Shown piece by piece: positions 1 through 11,608 of a DNA stretch of 64,000 bases (the first letter of the stretch is position 1; every line of letters begins with the position of its first letter). The notes below the pieces were generated by a model. It was not told the DNA's origin. It worked only from the letters and a program-made list of their open reading frames with translations, and did not search any database. The stretch comes from Heliocidaris erythrogramma (Eukaryota > Echinodermata > Echinoidea > Camarodonta > Echinometridae), in assembly GCA_025617745.1 (NCBI GenBank), contig CM046861.1:15280563-15344562 (forward strand). Direction: 5' to 3'. The position numbers were made by a program, and so were the translations under genes.

Positions 1-56
1 CATAATAAAGCCATGCAACCCATGACAGGCTTTGCTGTCCAATTCAACAAAAATAG
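1..56 (+). CDS. AP1B1: AP beta subunit, coding exon (partial, 5' end off window)
   Basis: Encodes '..NKAMQPMTGFAVQFNKN' in frame from base 1 and ends in AG before the donor GTGAGT at 57, splitting a serine codon completed by the next exon. The upstream acceptor is outside the window. Confidence 0.85.
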
Positions 57-3000
57 GTGAGTAGTTTGTGAGCTTATATGTTCCATGTGTGACAATATAT
101 GAATAATCCTTGGATCTGTATTTAGTCAAATGAAAATTATATTCCTTCATTTATGTGTCACATTATAACCATACTTCAAAATCTGTCTTTGTCATTCAGA
201 GATGTTTTCATTGTAAAAAGAGAATGCAATATGCAATTTTACAGTTTTACTTATAGGCTTTGGACATTTTTCGATTGAACCATTTTAAATATACAATTGA
301 TAAATAACTTGAAGGAAAAAAAAAGCTTTCAGCATTTCTATGAAATTTAGTTTATATGATATTTGGATCACAAATCTAATCTAATAGATATTGAGAATAT
401 CTTAAAATACATTCTGGTATGGACATCACTTTCCAAACTAAGTGTCACAACCCAGCATACTTTTTTTTTTAATCATAAAAAAAATGAAAGTACAACAACA
501 TTGATTAAAATAAGATAGTTTTATGAAAGAAAGAGAATTGATGCCTAAGTAATATAAGTAATATCCCCATTTGAAATTATTTGAATGCATAATATTTTCT
601 TTTCTATAGCTTTGGACTGTCCCCCTTGACAGCCCTCACCATCCCAAGTCCACTGAGTCCTAACCAGTCCATTGATACCAGCCTACCCCTGAACACCAGC
701 GGAGCCATCCAGCGAATGAACCCTCTCATGAACCTCCAGGTGGCTGTCAAGAACTGCATCGATGTCTTCTACTTCAGCGCCACCGTCCCTATCAACGTCC
801 TCTTTGTCGAGGATGGACAGATGGGTAAGCTACAAGTCTATCATATATCTTCTATTGCCCTTCTGGCTCTCAACCGATGATATATAGGCTGCCTTAGGGA
901 GACAAAAAATGTGGTCTTTATAGACAGGTGATGTTTATGGACAGCTCATTTTTATACAGGTTTCAATGAGAAACAGTGTTCAATGGAAACTTTAAGTACA
1001 CTTTTTTAATAGACAGGTGATCTTTATGTAGAGGTGCTTGAATACAGATTGTAATTAGACACACTGTAGGGGATGAAAAATGTGATCTTTATGGACAGAT
1101 GGTCTTTCTATACAGGTGGTCGCTTAAGCAGGTTTCACTGCATTGTAGAGGAAGTGTTGAAAAATGTAGTGATTTTGGAGCGTCTTGAGCACACGTTGTG
1201 GGGTAGATACGAGTGCTATACAAGATCAGGGCCCTTTCCATAAAGCTTGTTATTAACTAACAACTGCTTCATTTCTCTGACAAATTTGCTCGCAGCCAAT
1301 CAGATGCAACGATTGCATTAGCTTATAACAATTATCGTAACTTGTAATTGATAACAAGTTTGATGAAACAGGGCCCAGAAGCCAGTGATCTTATGAAAGA
1401 GATGTTAGTTCTCAGGCAAAACTGCAGGCCCAATCAATGTATTGTTAAGCCATACTTCAGGCTTTTTCTTGGTACAAACTAAATAATTGTAAGATGTTTT
1501 TCAGGCCCACTCATTAAATCTAACCGGTAACCCTGTTATTATTGTTAGATTATTGAAGATTTACGCGTATTCCGTCATGGAAATTAGACCTATCTGGATT
1601 GTTTGTTCCTACAGATCGCAAGGTGTTCCTAGCCACATGGAAGGACATCCCTCCAACCAATGAAGTTCAGTCTCAAATCACTAACTCCAATATGACATCA
1701 GGTGAGAAATCTTCAGATCCAATGTCTTCTCCCATAGATGGGAAGCTGGGGCAGCCCTCCAAATACAGTCATGAGGGTGGCAGGTTCTCTTGGGGAAAAT
1801 CACATTATCTGCTGATCACTTCTGATAATGAGTGTAACAAATATCAGGAATGCTATTTGGTACGCATAGAGAAATTCTAAAATGTATGGCACATAATAAC
1901 TGCTACAAGATGATCTTTAATGCTTGAATCCTGTCCCCTTCTGAATATAAATATTCAGTAACGTACCCATTGAGAAAGACCTATTACAGGAACATTTTTG
2001 TAATAATTTTGGCGTAAATATCCGGAATTAAATGATAAGGGATATTAATACTTATCTTTAACCAGTTTGGTAATCACCATTATCTGTATGTGTGCACTAT
2101 TGTGTGCGCTCTGGCGGTCACTTTTCTCAACGGATTTTGTTCAAATTTTGCATGAAGGTGTCTCTTGGTGTAATCTAAAAATCTGTAGTTTTTGGTGATG
2201 CTGCCACCAGTGTCCCATCTTTTATAGGGTCAAATGTCATACTTCAGGGGATGGCGTGAATGCACTCTGCAGGCCACATTTCTTGATGGATTTCTTTCAA
2301 ATTTTGTATGGAGATGTATCTTGGTATAATCTACACATCTTTACTTTTGGTGATGCTGCCCTCATTGTTCCGTCCTTCATAGGGTCAAAGGTCATTTGTC
2401 CATTTTGTGCACTCTTATTTCTGCATTTCTTGACAGGTTTCGTCCCAATTTTGCATGAAGGTGTCTCTTAGTGTAATCTAAAACCTATAGTTTTTGGTGA
2501 TGCTGCCACCAGTGTCCCGTCTTTTATAGGGTCAAAGGTCATACTTCAGGGGATGGCGTGAGTGCACTCTGCAGGCCACATTTCTTGATGGATTTCTTTC
2601 AAATTTTCCATGGAGATGTAACTAGGCATAATCTACACATCTTTAGTGTTTGCTGATGCTGCCTCCAGTGTTCCACTTTTTATAGGGTCAAATGTCATAT
2701 TTTGGTTGCATGCATTCTGGAGGACACATTTGTTGACTGATTTCTTTCAGATTTTCTATAGAGATGCTATATACTCTAATCTACACACATTGTAGATTAG
2801 GGGAGGTTCTTTGTCCCTCCTTTGAATTGCTGCCATTTGCCTCGGGATACATTCGCATCTCGCGGCAATGGACTTTTCTAGTTTAAAATTATTCTTATTC
2901 ATGAACGGCACAATGTACTACATGAGAAATGGACTCTAAGTTATATGTGATTTTGCTCTTTCTGCTCATGTATAATATGTAATTCATAGCAGTCTGGTAA

Positions 3001-5255
3001 AAAATAATGCAATATAATGTCACTAAAAAGTGCCATTAAATTTGCTATTGGTTAATTAGTGACAACAAGATAACTATGAATTATTCTTGTGACATGTAGA
3101 GTTCTCATCAATTGGCCATGTGCATTTCTTGGTTCCTTTACAGACCAAGCCACCAACAGACTACATCAGAACAACATCTTCACGGTAGCCAAGCGGACAG
3201 TGGACGGTCAAGACATGCTCTACCAATCTCTCAAGCTGACCAATGGCATCTGGGTCCTCTCTGAGCTGAAGATGGTTCCAGGCAACCCCATAATCCAAGT
3301 AAGCTTTCCAATCATTTTGTCAGATTTCTTTGAATTTAGACAACAGATAGCAGGATAATTATACTTACGCCGACATTATGATGTGTATCATTTGGTTTAT
3401 AAAATGTAGGAGTGGATCCTTGTCGTTTGATAAATCACCCTCATCTCAAGCAGAATCATAACCATTTGAGTTCTGTACAACGCGAAATATACTTAAAGGG
3501 ATTCAGCAACTTTGTGGAGTCTTGATTTAATAAATTATTGAATTTTGATATCTGTCTTGTGTAATGATGTTCAGAAGGAAAAATAATAAAAATAAAATCA
3601 AATATATAATGATATTGTGTCATAAATAAATTTATTCAATTTGTCTCCAACGGCCCACAAGGGGGTGACACACGCTACTGCTGTGTGATAGGTTGCCCGG
3701 GTGCTGTGAAAAAAATCACAGGCGGAACCGGGCGGGATTCGAATCCCGCCCGGTTCCGCCTGTGATTTTTTTCACAGCACCCGGGCAACCTATCACACAG
3801 CAGTAGCGTGTGTCACCCCCTTGTGGGCCGTTGGAGACAAATTGAATAAATTTATTTATGACATTATATCACCCGACGGATTAATTCAATACCTTTGACT
3901 TGATAGTCCCCATATTGGGATAGTTTGAACCTGATCACTCAGGGCACTCCGGTGGTCTAGTGGTTATGACACTGGTCTAGTAATCCAGAGGTCGCGGGTT
4001 CGAATCCCGCCCGGTTCCGCCTGTGATTTTTTTCACAGCACCCGGGCAACCTATCACACAGCAGTAGCGTGTGTCACCCCCTTGTGGGCCGTTGGAGACA
4101 AATTGAATAAATTTATTTATGACATTATAATGATATTATTAAGATATCTATGACTGAATACTCCCATTTACGAAAGCGTATGGCCATATGCTTTAGTCTA
4201 ACACCGAGTCTATGGGGGAAAATGAGTCTGGCATTTCCGGTCACTTACATATGTTTTAATACTTTTGTGAAGATATGATTTTGAAGTGCTTTTTTTCCCC
4301 CTGGGTTTAATTTATACACCATATTACATGCACTGATAGCATGTAAGGCCAGGCAGCTCATATTTTATCAAGCCTCTACAAAGACTCCATTTACAGTGCA
4401 GGGCCGGGCCAAGGCCCGGCCGTAATTGCGGTACTCAGCCCCTCAAGTTTGTGCGTTTACAGTAGCGGTCTCGGGCCGGCCTAAATTATAACCTGTTGTA
4501 GTGGCGCTCTGCATGTAAACAAACATTTATTTTGGTGGGCGCGCGCGCGGTTAAACGTAACAGTGTGGCGTGGGTTATTTGTACCGATGAACAATGAAAT
4601 TTGAATTAAAAACATTAGTATCTCAACTTTTATTTATACGGACAAACTTTGGAAATCTCAGCAGAAAAGACAACGAATCAACATCGAAGATAGTCGGCCT
4701 TACAACCGCAGGATCATGACATCATATCGCATTTGGTACCGCATTTGGGTCCCTGTGCATTACAGTGAAAGAAAGCCAGGCCGAGGCCGGGCTGAGACTA
4801 CCTCCAGAGCTGGTCCAAATGCAAGGCCCCTTTTGGTACCGCATTTGGCCTTTTGAGCGTTTACAGTGAAGTTTAGGCCGGCCTAACTTTCACTGTAAAC
4901 GGGGTCAAATTACCAAATCAAGCAACGGCAAGTCTGAGTGCGCGCATTGTAAATCCCATGAAGCAAGAATGTGCGGTGATGTACGCTTGTTAATGCGCCC
5001 GGTATTACATAAAGTGACTTGTGACCAGTCATTGTACTAATGACCGGTCAGCAGCAAAGTTTGGGGTTAGGCAAAATGAATGCCTGGTCAATTGTAGGCT
5101 ATAAACCAATCATACGATTTGGATCTACTTCACCATTTTACAATTGCAACTAAATCATCTTGCATCCTTCTCCATTGCAGCTGTCCATCAAGACGCGAGC
5201 CATGGATGTGGTACAGGACGTCCAGCAAGCTTACACAGATATCGTGCAGAACTAG
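1..5255 (+). CDS. AP1B1: AP-1/AP-2 adaptor complex beta subunit, C-terminal part (5 exons, 5' end outside window)
   Basis: Large beta subunit of the clathrin adaptor AP-1 (trans-Golgi/endosome) or AP-2 (plasma membrane); many invertebrates use one beta for both, so AP1B1 versus AP2B1 is not settled. Five exons (1-56, 610-824, 1615-1701, 3144-3298, 5181-5255) join with GT-AG introns and matching phases into 195 residues ending at TAG. The translation is the C-terminal appendage (ear) domain: 'LQVAVKNCIDVFYFSATVP', 'VFLATWKDIP' and 'GQDMLYQSLKLTNGIWVL' are typical of the beta appendage platform that binds accessory endocytic proteins and clathrin. The N-terminal HEAT trunk and hinge lie to the left of the window. 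The frame is uninterrupted. Introns hold repeats described separately. Identification is firm; the isoform name is not. Confidence 0.93.
57..609 (+). other. AP beta intron, nothing recognised
   Basis: AT-rich intron bounded by GTGAGT and TATAG. I see no repeat family or hidden exon in it. Confidence 0.6.
610..824 (+). CDS. AP1B1: AP beta subunit, coding exon
   Basis: Preceded by acceptor TTTCTATAG and followed by donor GTAAGC. Encodes the appendage stretch from FGLSPLTALTIP to LFVEDGQM. Phase fits both neighbours. Confidence 0.93.
1229..1376. mobile_element. MITE family G, copy 1 (GGGCCC...GGGCCC)
   Basis: About 148 bp with inverted ends resembling GGGCCCTGTTTCATAAA and an internal CCAATCAGATGCAA segment. 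Two relatives occur at 27432-27569 and about 60465-60595, sharing both ends and core. It lies in an AP beta intron. Target duplication not clear. Confidence 0.6.
1615..1701 (+). CDS. AP1B1: AP beta subunit, coding exon
   Basis: Acceptor TTCCTACAG, donor GTGAGA. Encodes DRKVFLATWKDIPP through SNMTS; strongly like the beta appendage. Confidence 0.92.
2098..2880 (+). repeat. Degenerate ~150-bp tandem repeats with DR1-like sites, array I
   Basis: Four or five diverged units with spacing 148-154 bp, judged by the recurring 'GGTGATGCTGCC' motif near 2195, 2349, 2497 and 2651. Each unit carries 'TATAGGGTCAAAGGTCAT' or a one-base variant. The array ends with a 'GGGATACATTCGCATCTCGCGGCAATGG' type segment (about 2845-2875) that also borders array II at 17565-18712 in inverted orientation. 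Short ORFs through it are chance frames of the repeat. Confidence 0.7.
3144..3298 (+). CDS. AP1B1: AP beta subunit, coding exon
   Basis: Acceptor TCCTTTACAG, donor GTAAGC. Encodes the conserved IFTVAKRTVDGQDMLYQSLK segment and ends after a complete Gln codon. Confidence 0.93.
3618..3863. repeat. Perfect 246-bp palindrome of a SINE 3' half
   Basis: Arms of 123 bp are exact reverse complements with no spacer; the centre is GATTC|GAATC, the self-complementary part of the pol III B box. Each arm is the SINE from the B box to the tail (…GAATAAATTTATTTATGACA), so it is a head-to-head dimer lacking the 5' A-box part. Confidence 0.92.
3942..4125 (+). mobile_element. tRNA-derived SINE
   Basis: Pol III promoter-like A box TGGTCTAGTGG at 3953 and B box GGTTCGAATCC at 3997-4007, about 34 bp apart, as in tRNA-derived SINEs. 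An AT-rich tail follows. Other partial copies are at 3618-3863 and 16251-16398. Confidence 0.75.
4383..4906. mobile_element. MITE-like element with TTTACAGTG ends
   Basis: Inverted ends GACTCCATTTACAGTG (4383) and CACTGTAAACGGGGTC (to 4906), with internal GGCCGGGCC/GGCCGGCC motifs repeated near both ends. Located in the last AP beta intron. No clear target duplication, so superfamily is open. Confidence 0.55.
5181..5255 (+). CDS. AP1B1: AP beta subunit, last coding exon
   Basis: Acceptor CTTCTCCATTGCAG at 5180. Encodes 24 residues (LSIKTRAMDVVQDV..TDIVQN) then TAG, matching the short C-terminal helix of beta adaptins. Confidence 0.9.
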   Translation: MSIKTRAMDVVQDVQQAYTDIVQN

Positions 5256-5855
5256 ACCTTCGAATCCAAGCTCCTGTCATGTCTCCTATCACCTCTCCTA
5301 TCAGTTGTTTGTTCAGTGTTATACTGAAGTACTGATCATTTCGTAGCATTTCATTTAAATCGTATTGAAAGGTTGTGGTATTACTGTGAGCAAATACCCT
5401 TTTTATTCAGGCTTGTGGTACACAGCAAAATTTCAGTGTTAAATGTTTTGTTTGCCTGCATGTACAGTATATGTCCAGTGGCTAAGTGGCAGTTCTGTGG
5501 CAGCCAAAGGTCAGTGTCACTTTCATTACCCCCCCCCCCCCCCCACACACACACACATACACACTCCCAATCCAAAGAAATTATAGCCAGACAAACCTGT
5601 CTTTGCTGGTACATAGCACGAACCCTACTTTCTGATTCTGGGAAAGCTCTTCTGTTTGTAATATTAGTGTCCTGTGAGTAACACAATTCTTTCTGATCAT
5701 TGTTCATTTTGATTTATAATCATGTCTTTATTCTGTTGTCATTGTTATTTATCACATTTTTGAATTTGAACAATTATGTTGTATATTTATTACTATAATT
5801 GTTTGTAAATTTGTTATTTGATTTGACAATAAATGCAGAAACTCCTGCCAAAAAA
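5256..5855 (+). other. AP beta subunit 3' UTR with polyadenylation signal
   Basis: No further coding is seen. AATAAA at 5828-5833 is the best poly(A) signal, so the 3' UTR is probably about 0.6 kb. A C-run followed by CA repeats lies at 5530-5566. The 3' limit is inferred. Confidence 0.45.
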
Positions 5856-7444
5856 AATAAATGGATTACAGTTTTTCCTTTTCTACCAGCATTTTTCAGT
5901 TAATCAATAACTTTGTCACATGTATGGTATTTGTAAGGCATTTTCCCACAAATTCCCTTAATGGTATTAATTACCCCTTGTCAAATTATCGCTGGTATCA
6001 AATTAGTATTGTGATAATGTAATATGAATCCTGAAAACTATGTCAAGAAATCCTTCTTGTAGATTCTGTACTGCCATCATGATAGATGATAAGATGAATT
6101 TTAACAACAAGGTGTTAATTTATTTTATGGCTACCAGCAAAGATTAGTTTTCGCTGGCATTTGGTTCTGTACCTGTACGGTATGGGATCTCTGGAATGGA
6201 TCATTTCTCCATAATACAAACAAAATGTGTCTATTCTGCCTTCTCCTGTTATTATGCTGTCATCAGTTGTAAGGTTTAGCAGTCCAACTTCCCTTAATCA
6301 ATTATCATGCATGTGAATTGGAATGAAAAGAGGTTGAAAAGAATATGTTTAGTCAGCACTCATCGTTACATTGTAGCTATTAAAGCGTGTCGCCTGAAAC
6401 TCACATGGGGTTGTCTTATGAAGATACATGCATGAATATCCATCTTTAGCCCAACCAAATTTAGGGATGAGAACTAGTTTTGTGGCATCGTCATACTCAT
6501 GGCTCCTTGTATTAGCCCGTCATCAGTATATTAATTCAACAGTCAAGATCCTCAAGTATAAAGCCTTGCATATTACATTTATAGTAGTACATGTAGCTAA
6601 CACTGGTGCATGCGGTCAGTTTTTTGTTGCAGAACAGTGGTACAAGCAATTAGCATACTAACGGTTATGTCTTATTTCTCACAGTGATGAATATTGTTGT
6701 ATGAAAGTTTGTTTATTATAGAATCTTCAACTATTCTTATTAAAATATCCCATAATTATCCTAATACATGAGCTAGTATATTATATTAAGAATATTATAT
6801 TATGATTTTAAAATCGGCTTACTCTTTGTTTCTGTCAAGTTCAAATTATGTTGTATGGATTAAGCATGAAATGGTTCAAAAGAAAAAATTTTGTGATACT
6901 AGTAATAAATTCAATGTACTAATGTACTCCTGTACACCATAATTCATGTGTTGTGTTTTCATGAAGTCTTCCAAAAACCCTTTTCTGCATTTTATATTAT
7001 CCTTATATCATGTCTTTTCTTCTTTTTTGAATTCTGTTCCTTTTTTTCCAAATCACCTTGATTATTATTTGAGTTCACTATTCTCTTATGATGGATTGTT
7101 CAGTGTACCATAAATTACCAGTCTAGGCGAGAGAGAGAGAGGGGGAGAAAAAGAGATAGATAATTATGGAAAGAGCTGTGCGAGTAAACAAACTGGAGAA
7201 GTTGAGATTCAAAGCTTTATTTATTAAACCAAATTTGTCATGTTTTGTATAAGTTGATGAAAGCAGGGAGTGCCAATTGAACATGGTCAACATTTGAAAG
7301 CTTAACAATAGATTTTTCCTCTAAAAACAATGTTTAACCCAGGAAAACATAACACAACTTTTCCCTAACGTTCATTTCTTACGCACTGCACATATAACAT
7401 CCCATTAGAAAAAAGAAAGGAAAAAAAAGATTTCTAATGGTGTA
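5856..7444. other. Intergenic, nothing recognised
   Basis: AT-rich sequence with a short GA tract near 7128. I see no exon, TIR pair or RNA gene. Confidence 0.5.
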
Positions 7445-7455
7445 GGACTAGGTAT

Positions 7456-7948
7456 TTCTAATGGAGTAGGAAACAAGCTCCGAATCTTTAATTCCAATGT
7501 AAAGTCAGTGTTGCTTTAATGGATGTGAAACCTGGAGGACGACAAAGAAGACCCAGAGAAAGATCCAAACATTCTTCAACATTTGTTTGAGACGCATCTA
7601 TAACATTCATTGGCCCGAGAAGATAAGAAATGAATGTCTGTGGGAGCGAGCAAAGCAAGAACCATTGGACATACAGATCTTGCGCAGGAAGTGGGGCTGG
7701 ATAGGACACGCCCTCAGAAAGCCAGCATCTAGCACCACACGCATGGCCCTGACTTGGAACCCTCAGGGGAAAAGGAAAAGAGGCCGCCCTCGAAATAGCT
7801 GGAGGAGAGACACTGAGGCAGAAATGAGGACGCAAAGAACCAACTGAACAGAGGCGGCGAAACTAGCCCAGAACAGAAGGGGATGGCGTCTTGTTGTTGA
7901 TGGCCTATGCTGTACTGAGAATGGCGGAAGGCCTAAGTAAGTAAGTAA
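7456..7948 (+). pseudogene. 5'-truncated LINE fragment encoding the C-terminus of a non-LTR reverse transcriptase
   Basis: Encodes 'LRIFNSNVKSVLL', then after a one-base insertion near 7520 'RRIYNIHWPEKIRNE', 'RRKWGWIGHALRK' and 'PQGKRKRGRPRNSW', the usual C-terminal region of RTE/CR1-like non-LTR reverse transcriptases. It ends in short (TAAG)n repeats. Flanked by GGACTAGGTAT at 7445-7455 and 7949-7959, an 11-bp target duplication. The catalytic RT and endonuclease are missing and the frame is broken, so it is a dead copy. Confidence 0.8.
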
Positions 7949-8139
7949 GGACTAGGTATGGAAGTAGCAGTCGAATGCCCTTTGTTGTCAATATGCCTAA
8001 AAAGTTGGCAAGACCCCGAGAAAGTACTGAATCAAGCCGTCAAAACGTAAGGAAAATTTGGCCCCTAAGACCACTTTCTCCCTATGGTTGATTTTTTACG
8101 CACTATTATTCCCCCAATCTAGAGATCGCAAATAGGTAC

Positions 8140-8150
<11 letters not shown>

Positions 8151-8198
<48 letters not shown>

Positions 8199-8307
8199 CA
8201 ATGAATGAATTCCAGAGAAGACATTGGTAATGCATTGAATTCCACCTTTTTTATTTTAACCAAATTTTCGATCCTCACGGATCTTCCTCAGAGTAATGAA
8301 CAAAGTG

Positions 8308-8342
<35 letters not shown>

Positions 8343-8369
8343 GTAATATATATATATATATATATATAT
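8151..8369. repeat. (GA)n and (TA)n microsatellites
   Basis: (GA)n at 8151-8195 and (TA)n with small interruptions at 8308-8369. ORFs across them are artefacts. Confidence 0.95.
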
Positions 8370-8786
8370 CCCTATCTAACTCTCTCTCTCGCTCGCTCTT
8401 TCATCATCATCATCCAACTCAATTTACGTCCTTTATCATTCGCCCTGTCTTTCCCTATCTGTCTCCATCTGTCTCTCTTCCCGACTTCAAATTTTCCGAT
8501 CCGTCTCTTTGTTTTCCTAAACAAATTATTTACGCCTACGCCCCTTTTTCGCTTCTCAAGAGTGAAATGCAAATAAAGCATTCTGTGTGACGATAAAACG
8601 AATGGCAAATACATTAATACCAACCCCCTAAATAGAAAATGTACAAAAATGCCTTTTGACCAAAAGACCAATACCGTTTATTTAGCACCACAAACGTCTC
8701 AAGGAAAATTTAACGTTGTAGGAGTATTGTTGCTCTGCTCAAAAGACCATTATCACAAATGTATTCAAAATTATGGACGCTTTTAA

Positions 8787-8809
8787 CCCCCCCCCCCCCC
8801 CCCCCCCCC
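8787..8809. repeat. Poly(C) tract
   Basis: Uninterrupted C-run of about 23 bases; length may be unreliable in assembly. Confidence 0.9.
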
Positions 8810-9523
8810 AACCCTAGCCAGTTACAAGATATCGTATTCACTTATAGCGTTACAAGTAAATATGTATTTTTAAAAAATGTAAAAATGCGGGTCGCAGAAT
8901 ATCAAATGTTCCCATGTCGGGCAAGGCTTTTACGATTTTAGTCCCGGTCTCATTCCCTGCAACAATAACTAATGTCATCTATAAATTAAAATCTTAATTA
9001 ACTACATTCTTTTATTTAAACGTGAGTGTAATTAAATAACTGTAAATTATTCTATTTTCAAACTGCTTTATTTAGGCGTACTGTGTTAAAAGAGATATTT
9101 GCCTCGATTGTATTTCTTGTTTTTCCGAGCTGGTTTCCTACACATGTAAAAGAAAGGATGTATTTCCTGTATAATGAGATAATGACAGTCTTATGAACCT
9201 GACGACCCTGACATGTACAAAGAAAATACCGCTCCCTAATCTGATCGACCTTCAGGCTGACAAAACCACTAGATACATGTTGTCATGCACGTGCAAGTAG
9301 GAGTTAAGAGTATACTAGGTGGATGCATGAACAGGGGGGGGGGGCAGAGTTTGTTTCTTAAGGGGCACGGGTTTCAGAAATCCCCGACAAGCAACAAAAT
9401 AGTGGAAACGATTTCACACTTTTCTGAAACATTGTGCGTTTTGATATTTTTATCCAATAGTGCAAAATCGCAGGGTATGTGCAAAATTATCGTCCTCACC
9501 TACCCCTTCTCCTAGTAATATTA

Positions 9524-10095
9524 GCAGTAGTAATGGCAACAGCATGCAACAGCAGCAGCAGCAGTAGTAGTAGTAGTAGCAGTAGTAGTAGTAGTAGTAG
9601 TAGCAGCAGCAGCAGTAGTGGTAGTAGTATAGTCAGTGGTGGATCTACATAGGGGGGAAACTGGCCCGTCCCCCCCCCCCTTGAAACCCAACTGGCATAC
9701 CTGAAGCTTAGTATACAATAAAAAAAATATTGCCCCCTTTCATACTGTGTACATTTACGGCACTGTGCCCCCTCTCTTACAAAATCCTGAATCCGCTTGA
9801 ATTTGCTAGAAGTAGTAGAAGTGTAGTAGTAGTAGTGTAGTAGGGCCTAGTAGTGTAGTAGTTGTAGTAATAGTAGTAGTAGTAGTAGTAGCAGCAGCAG
9901 CAGTAGTAGTAGTAGTGGAGTAGTAGTAGGAGTAGTAGTGTAGTAGTAGTAGCAGCAGCAGTAGTAGTAGTAGTGGAGTAGTAGTAGTAGTAGTAGTGTA
10001 GTAGTAGTAGTAGTGGAGTAGTAGTAGGAGTAGTAGTGTAGTAGTAGTAGCAGCAGCAGTAGTAGTAGTAGTGGAGTAGTAGTAGTAGTGGTATT
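9524..10095. repeat. (TAG/CAG)n trinucleotide microsatellites
   Basis: Two long imperfect arrays of TAG with interspersed CAG, at about 9524-9630 and 9810-10095, separated by unique sequence. The Leu/Tyr/Thr-run ORFs on the - strand come from this repeat. Confidence 0.95.
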
Positions 10096-10745
10096 GTATT
10101 GTATTGTATTGTATTTATTTGTCTTTCTGTAGAAATTCCTGCTTTCACAACGTTCGTGACATTGGTAATTGCAATACAAACATACTTCATAAATATTACA
10201 GAGGTATCATAATTCAAGAATATTCTTCAGAAAGACGAGGTAGCCTGGTAGAAGCATGGCTTGTTGTATCAGGCTCCTCATAAAATAGCAAAACTAGACA
10301 ATAAGAACACAAACTTCATACATTGTGATATATGGTGTAGATACGTGAGAAACATAATATGACAATATTTACAATGAAACATGGAATCTAATCTAGGAAG
10401 AACACAGAAAGAGAAAGACAGGACGAGACGACACGAATACATAAACAAAACAAGAACAAGATAACAGACAAAAATCACAAGACTATTTAACAACACATGG
10501 GAGATAAATCGTTACGCTTTCACAATTGGAGTTGTACATATTCTAGCATATTGTAGGTGTAGAGAGTAGCACACGAATTAAACTTTTTATAATCCAACAC
10601 AGTAAAGTTCCAAAAGGGACTCTTTCAATTTTCGCTTAAATACAGGCAGACTAGCTGCCCCGGTAAGGCCTTTATCAAGCGAGTTCCAATATTTAGGGCC
10701 AGCGTAAATCAAAGTCCTTTGTGAAAATTTGCTTCTAAGAAATGG
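10095..10745 (-). pseudogene. LINE 3' end, - strand
   Basis: Read on the - strand, about 10745-10590 encodes 'TLIYAGPKYWNSLDKG' and 'SLPVFKRKLKESLLE', a common C-terminal sequence of non-LTR reverse transcriptases, followed by about 500 bp of 3' UTR and a (TACAA)n tail seen as (GTATT)n at 10095-10115. It is 5'-truncated; clade not assigned. Confidence 0.65.
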
Positions 10746-10757
10746 TAAATGATAGTG

Positions 10758-10799
<42 letters not shown>

Positions 10800-10835
10800 G
10801 GAAGTAGTAGTAGTAATAGTAAGTAGTAGTAGTTA

Positions 10836-10891
<56 letters not shown>

Positions 10892-10931
10892 AGTAGTAGT
10901 AGTAGTGTAGTAGTAGTAGTAGTAGTCGTAC

Positions 10932-10962
<31 letters not shown>

Positions 10963-11009
10963 AGTAGTGTTGTAGTAGTAGTAGTAGTAGTAGAAGTAGG
11001 AGTAGTATT

Positions 11010-11081
<72 letters not shown>

Positions 11082-11110
11082 AGTAGTAGACCTAGTAGTA
11101 GCAGTAGTGA
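10758..11110. repeat. (TAG)n microsatellite
   Basis: Long imperfect TAG array with TCG and AAG interruptions, directly following the LINE fragment. Confidence 0.95.
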
Positions 11111-11608
11111 AACAGTAACAGTGGTTTCAGTTAGCGGCATCGCGCCGCCGCTAACCGACGCGTGGGTCTATCTTAAATTTAGGATCAGGGGACAAAGTAA
11201 CGCTTTCTTTGCAAGAAAAGCTCGGTATATCATATTTATTATGCACCATGTAGATAATTACTGGGGGAAGTGGGGGCAACCGCCCCATGCCGCCCCCACC
11301 CCGGATCGACGCCTGTGTAATATGAACCTGCCCCCCACAATCGCCCGCCTGCTAAACATCTTGTTTATAGTAATGTGAATATACTAGCTAATGCAACCTG
11401 CCTGCACAGCAACCGAAAGTTGAGCTCACATCCGGGTGTAAGTTCGAGAAGAATTATATACTCAAGTTATTTTTTTTTGTCGTCACGGTCCGTACATTAT
11501 TGCGACACTTGGCCATGTTGGTATACCGCTTCCATGTTGCTCTGAGAAATCTTATTGGTTGGCAACAGGCTGTCAATGCACGACTCCATAATTATAATTT
11601 CATCCACA
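11111..11608 (+). other. Upstream region of the TLR gene
   Basis: No coding or repeat family recognised, and no clear TATA box. It must hold the promoter or an intron of the TLR gene if the coding region is a single exon. Confidence 0.4.

Larger units (their letters stand above)
3605..4137 (+). mobile_element. Composite SINE insertion: head-to-head palindrome plus full SINE, flanked by 12-bp direct repeats
   Basis: The 509-bp body (3617-4125) is flanked by TATAATGATATT at 3605-3616 and 4126-4137, as expected of a target-primed insertion. It contains a 246-bp palindrome (3618-3863), an 80-bp linker with CACCCGACGGATTAATTCAA, and a complete tRNA-type SINE (3942-4125). The same linker motif follows a related palindrome at 16251-16398. 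Confidence 0.7.

Noticed and set aside
626-880. 84-residue ORF reading through the AP exon into its intron
   Set aside because: The homology stops at the GT donor at 825; only 610-824 is coding.
5373-5707. ~100-residue ORFs on both strands with Pro/His or Gly runs
   Set aside because: Produced by the poly(C)/CA tract in the AP 3' UTR.
9777-11140. Long Leu/Tyr/Thr/Asp-run ORFs on the - strand
   Set aside because: Translations of TAG/GTA microsatellites.
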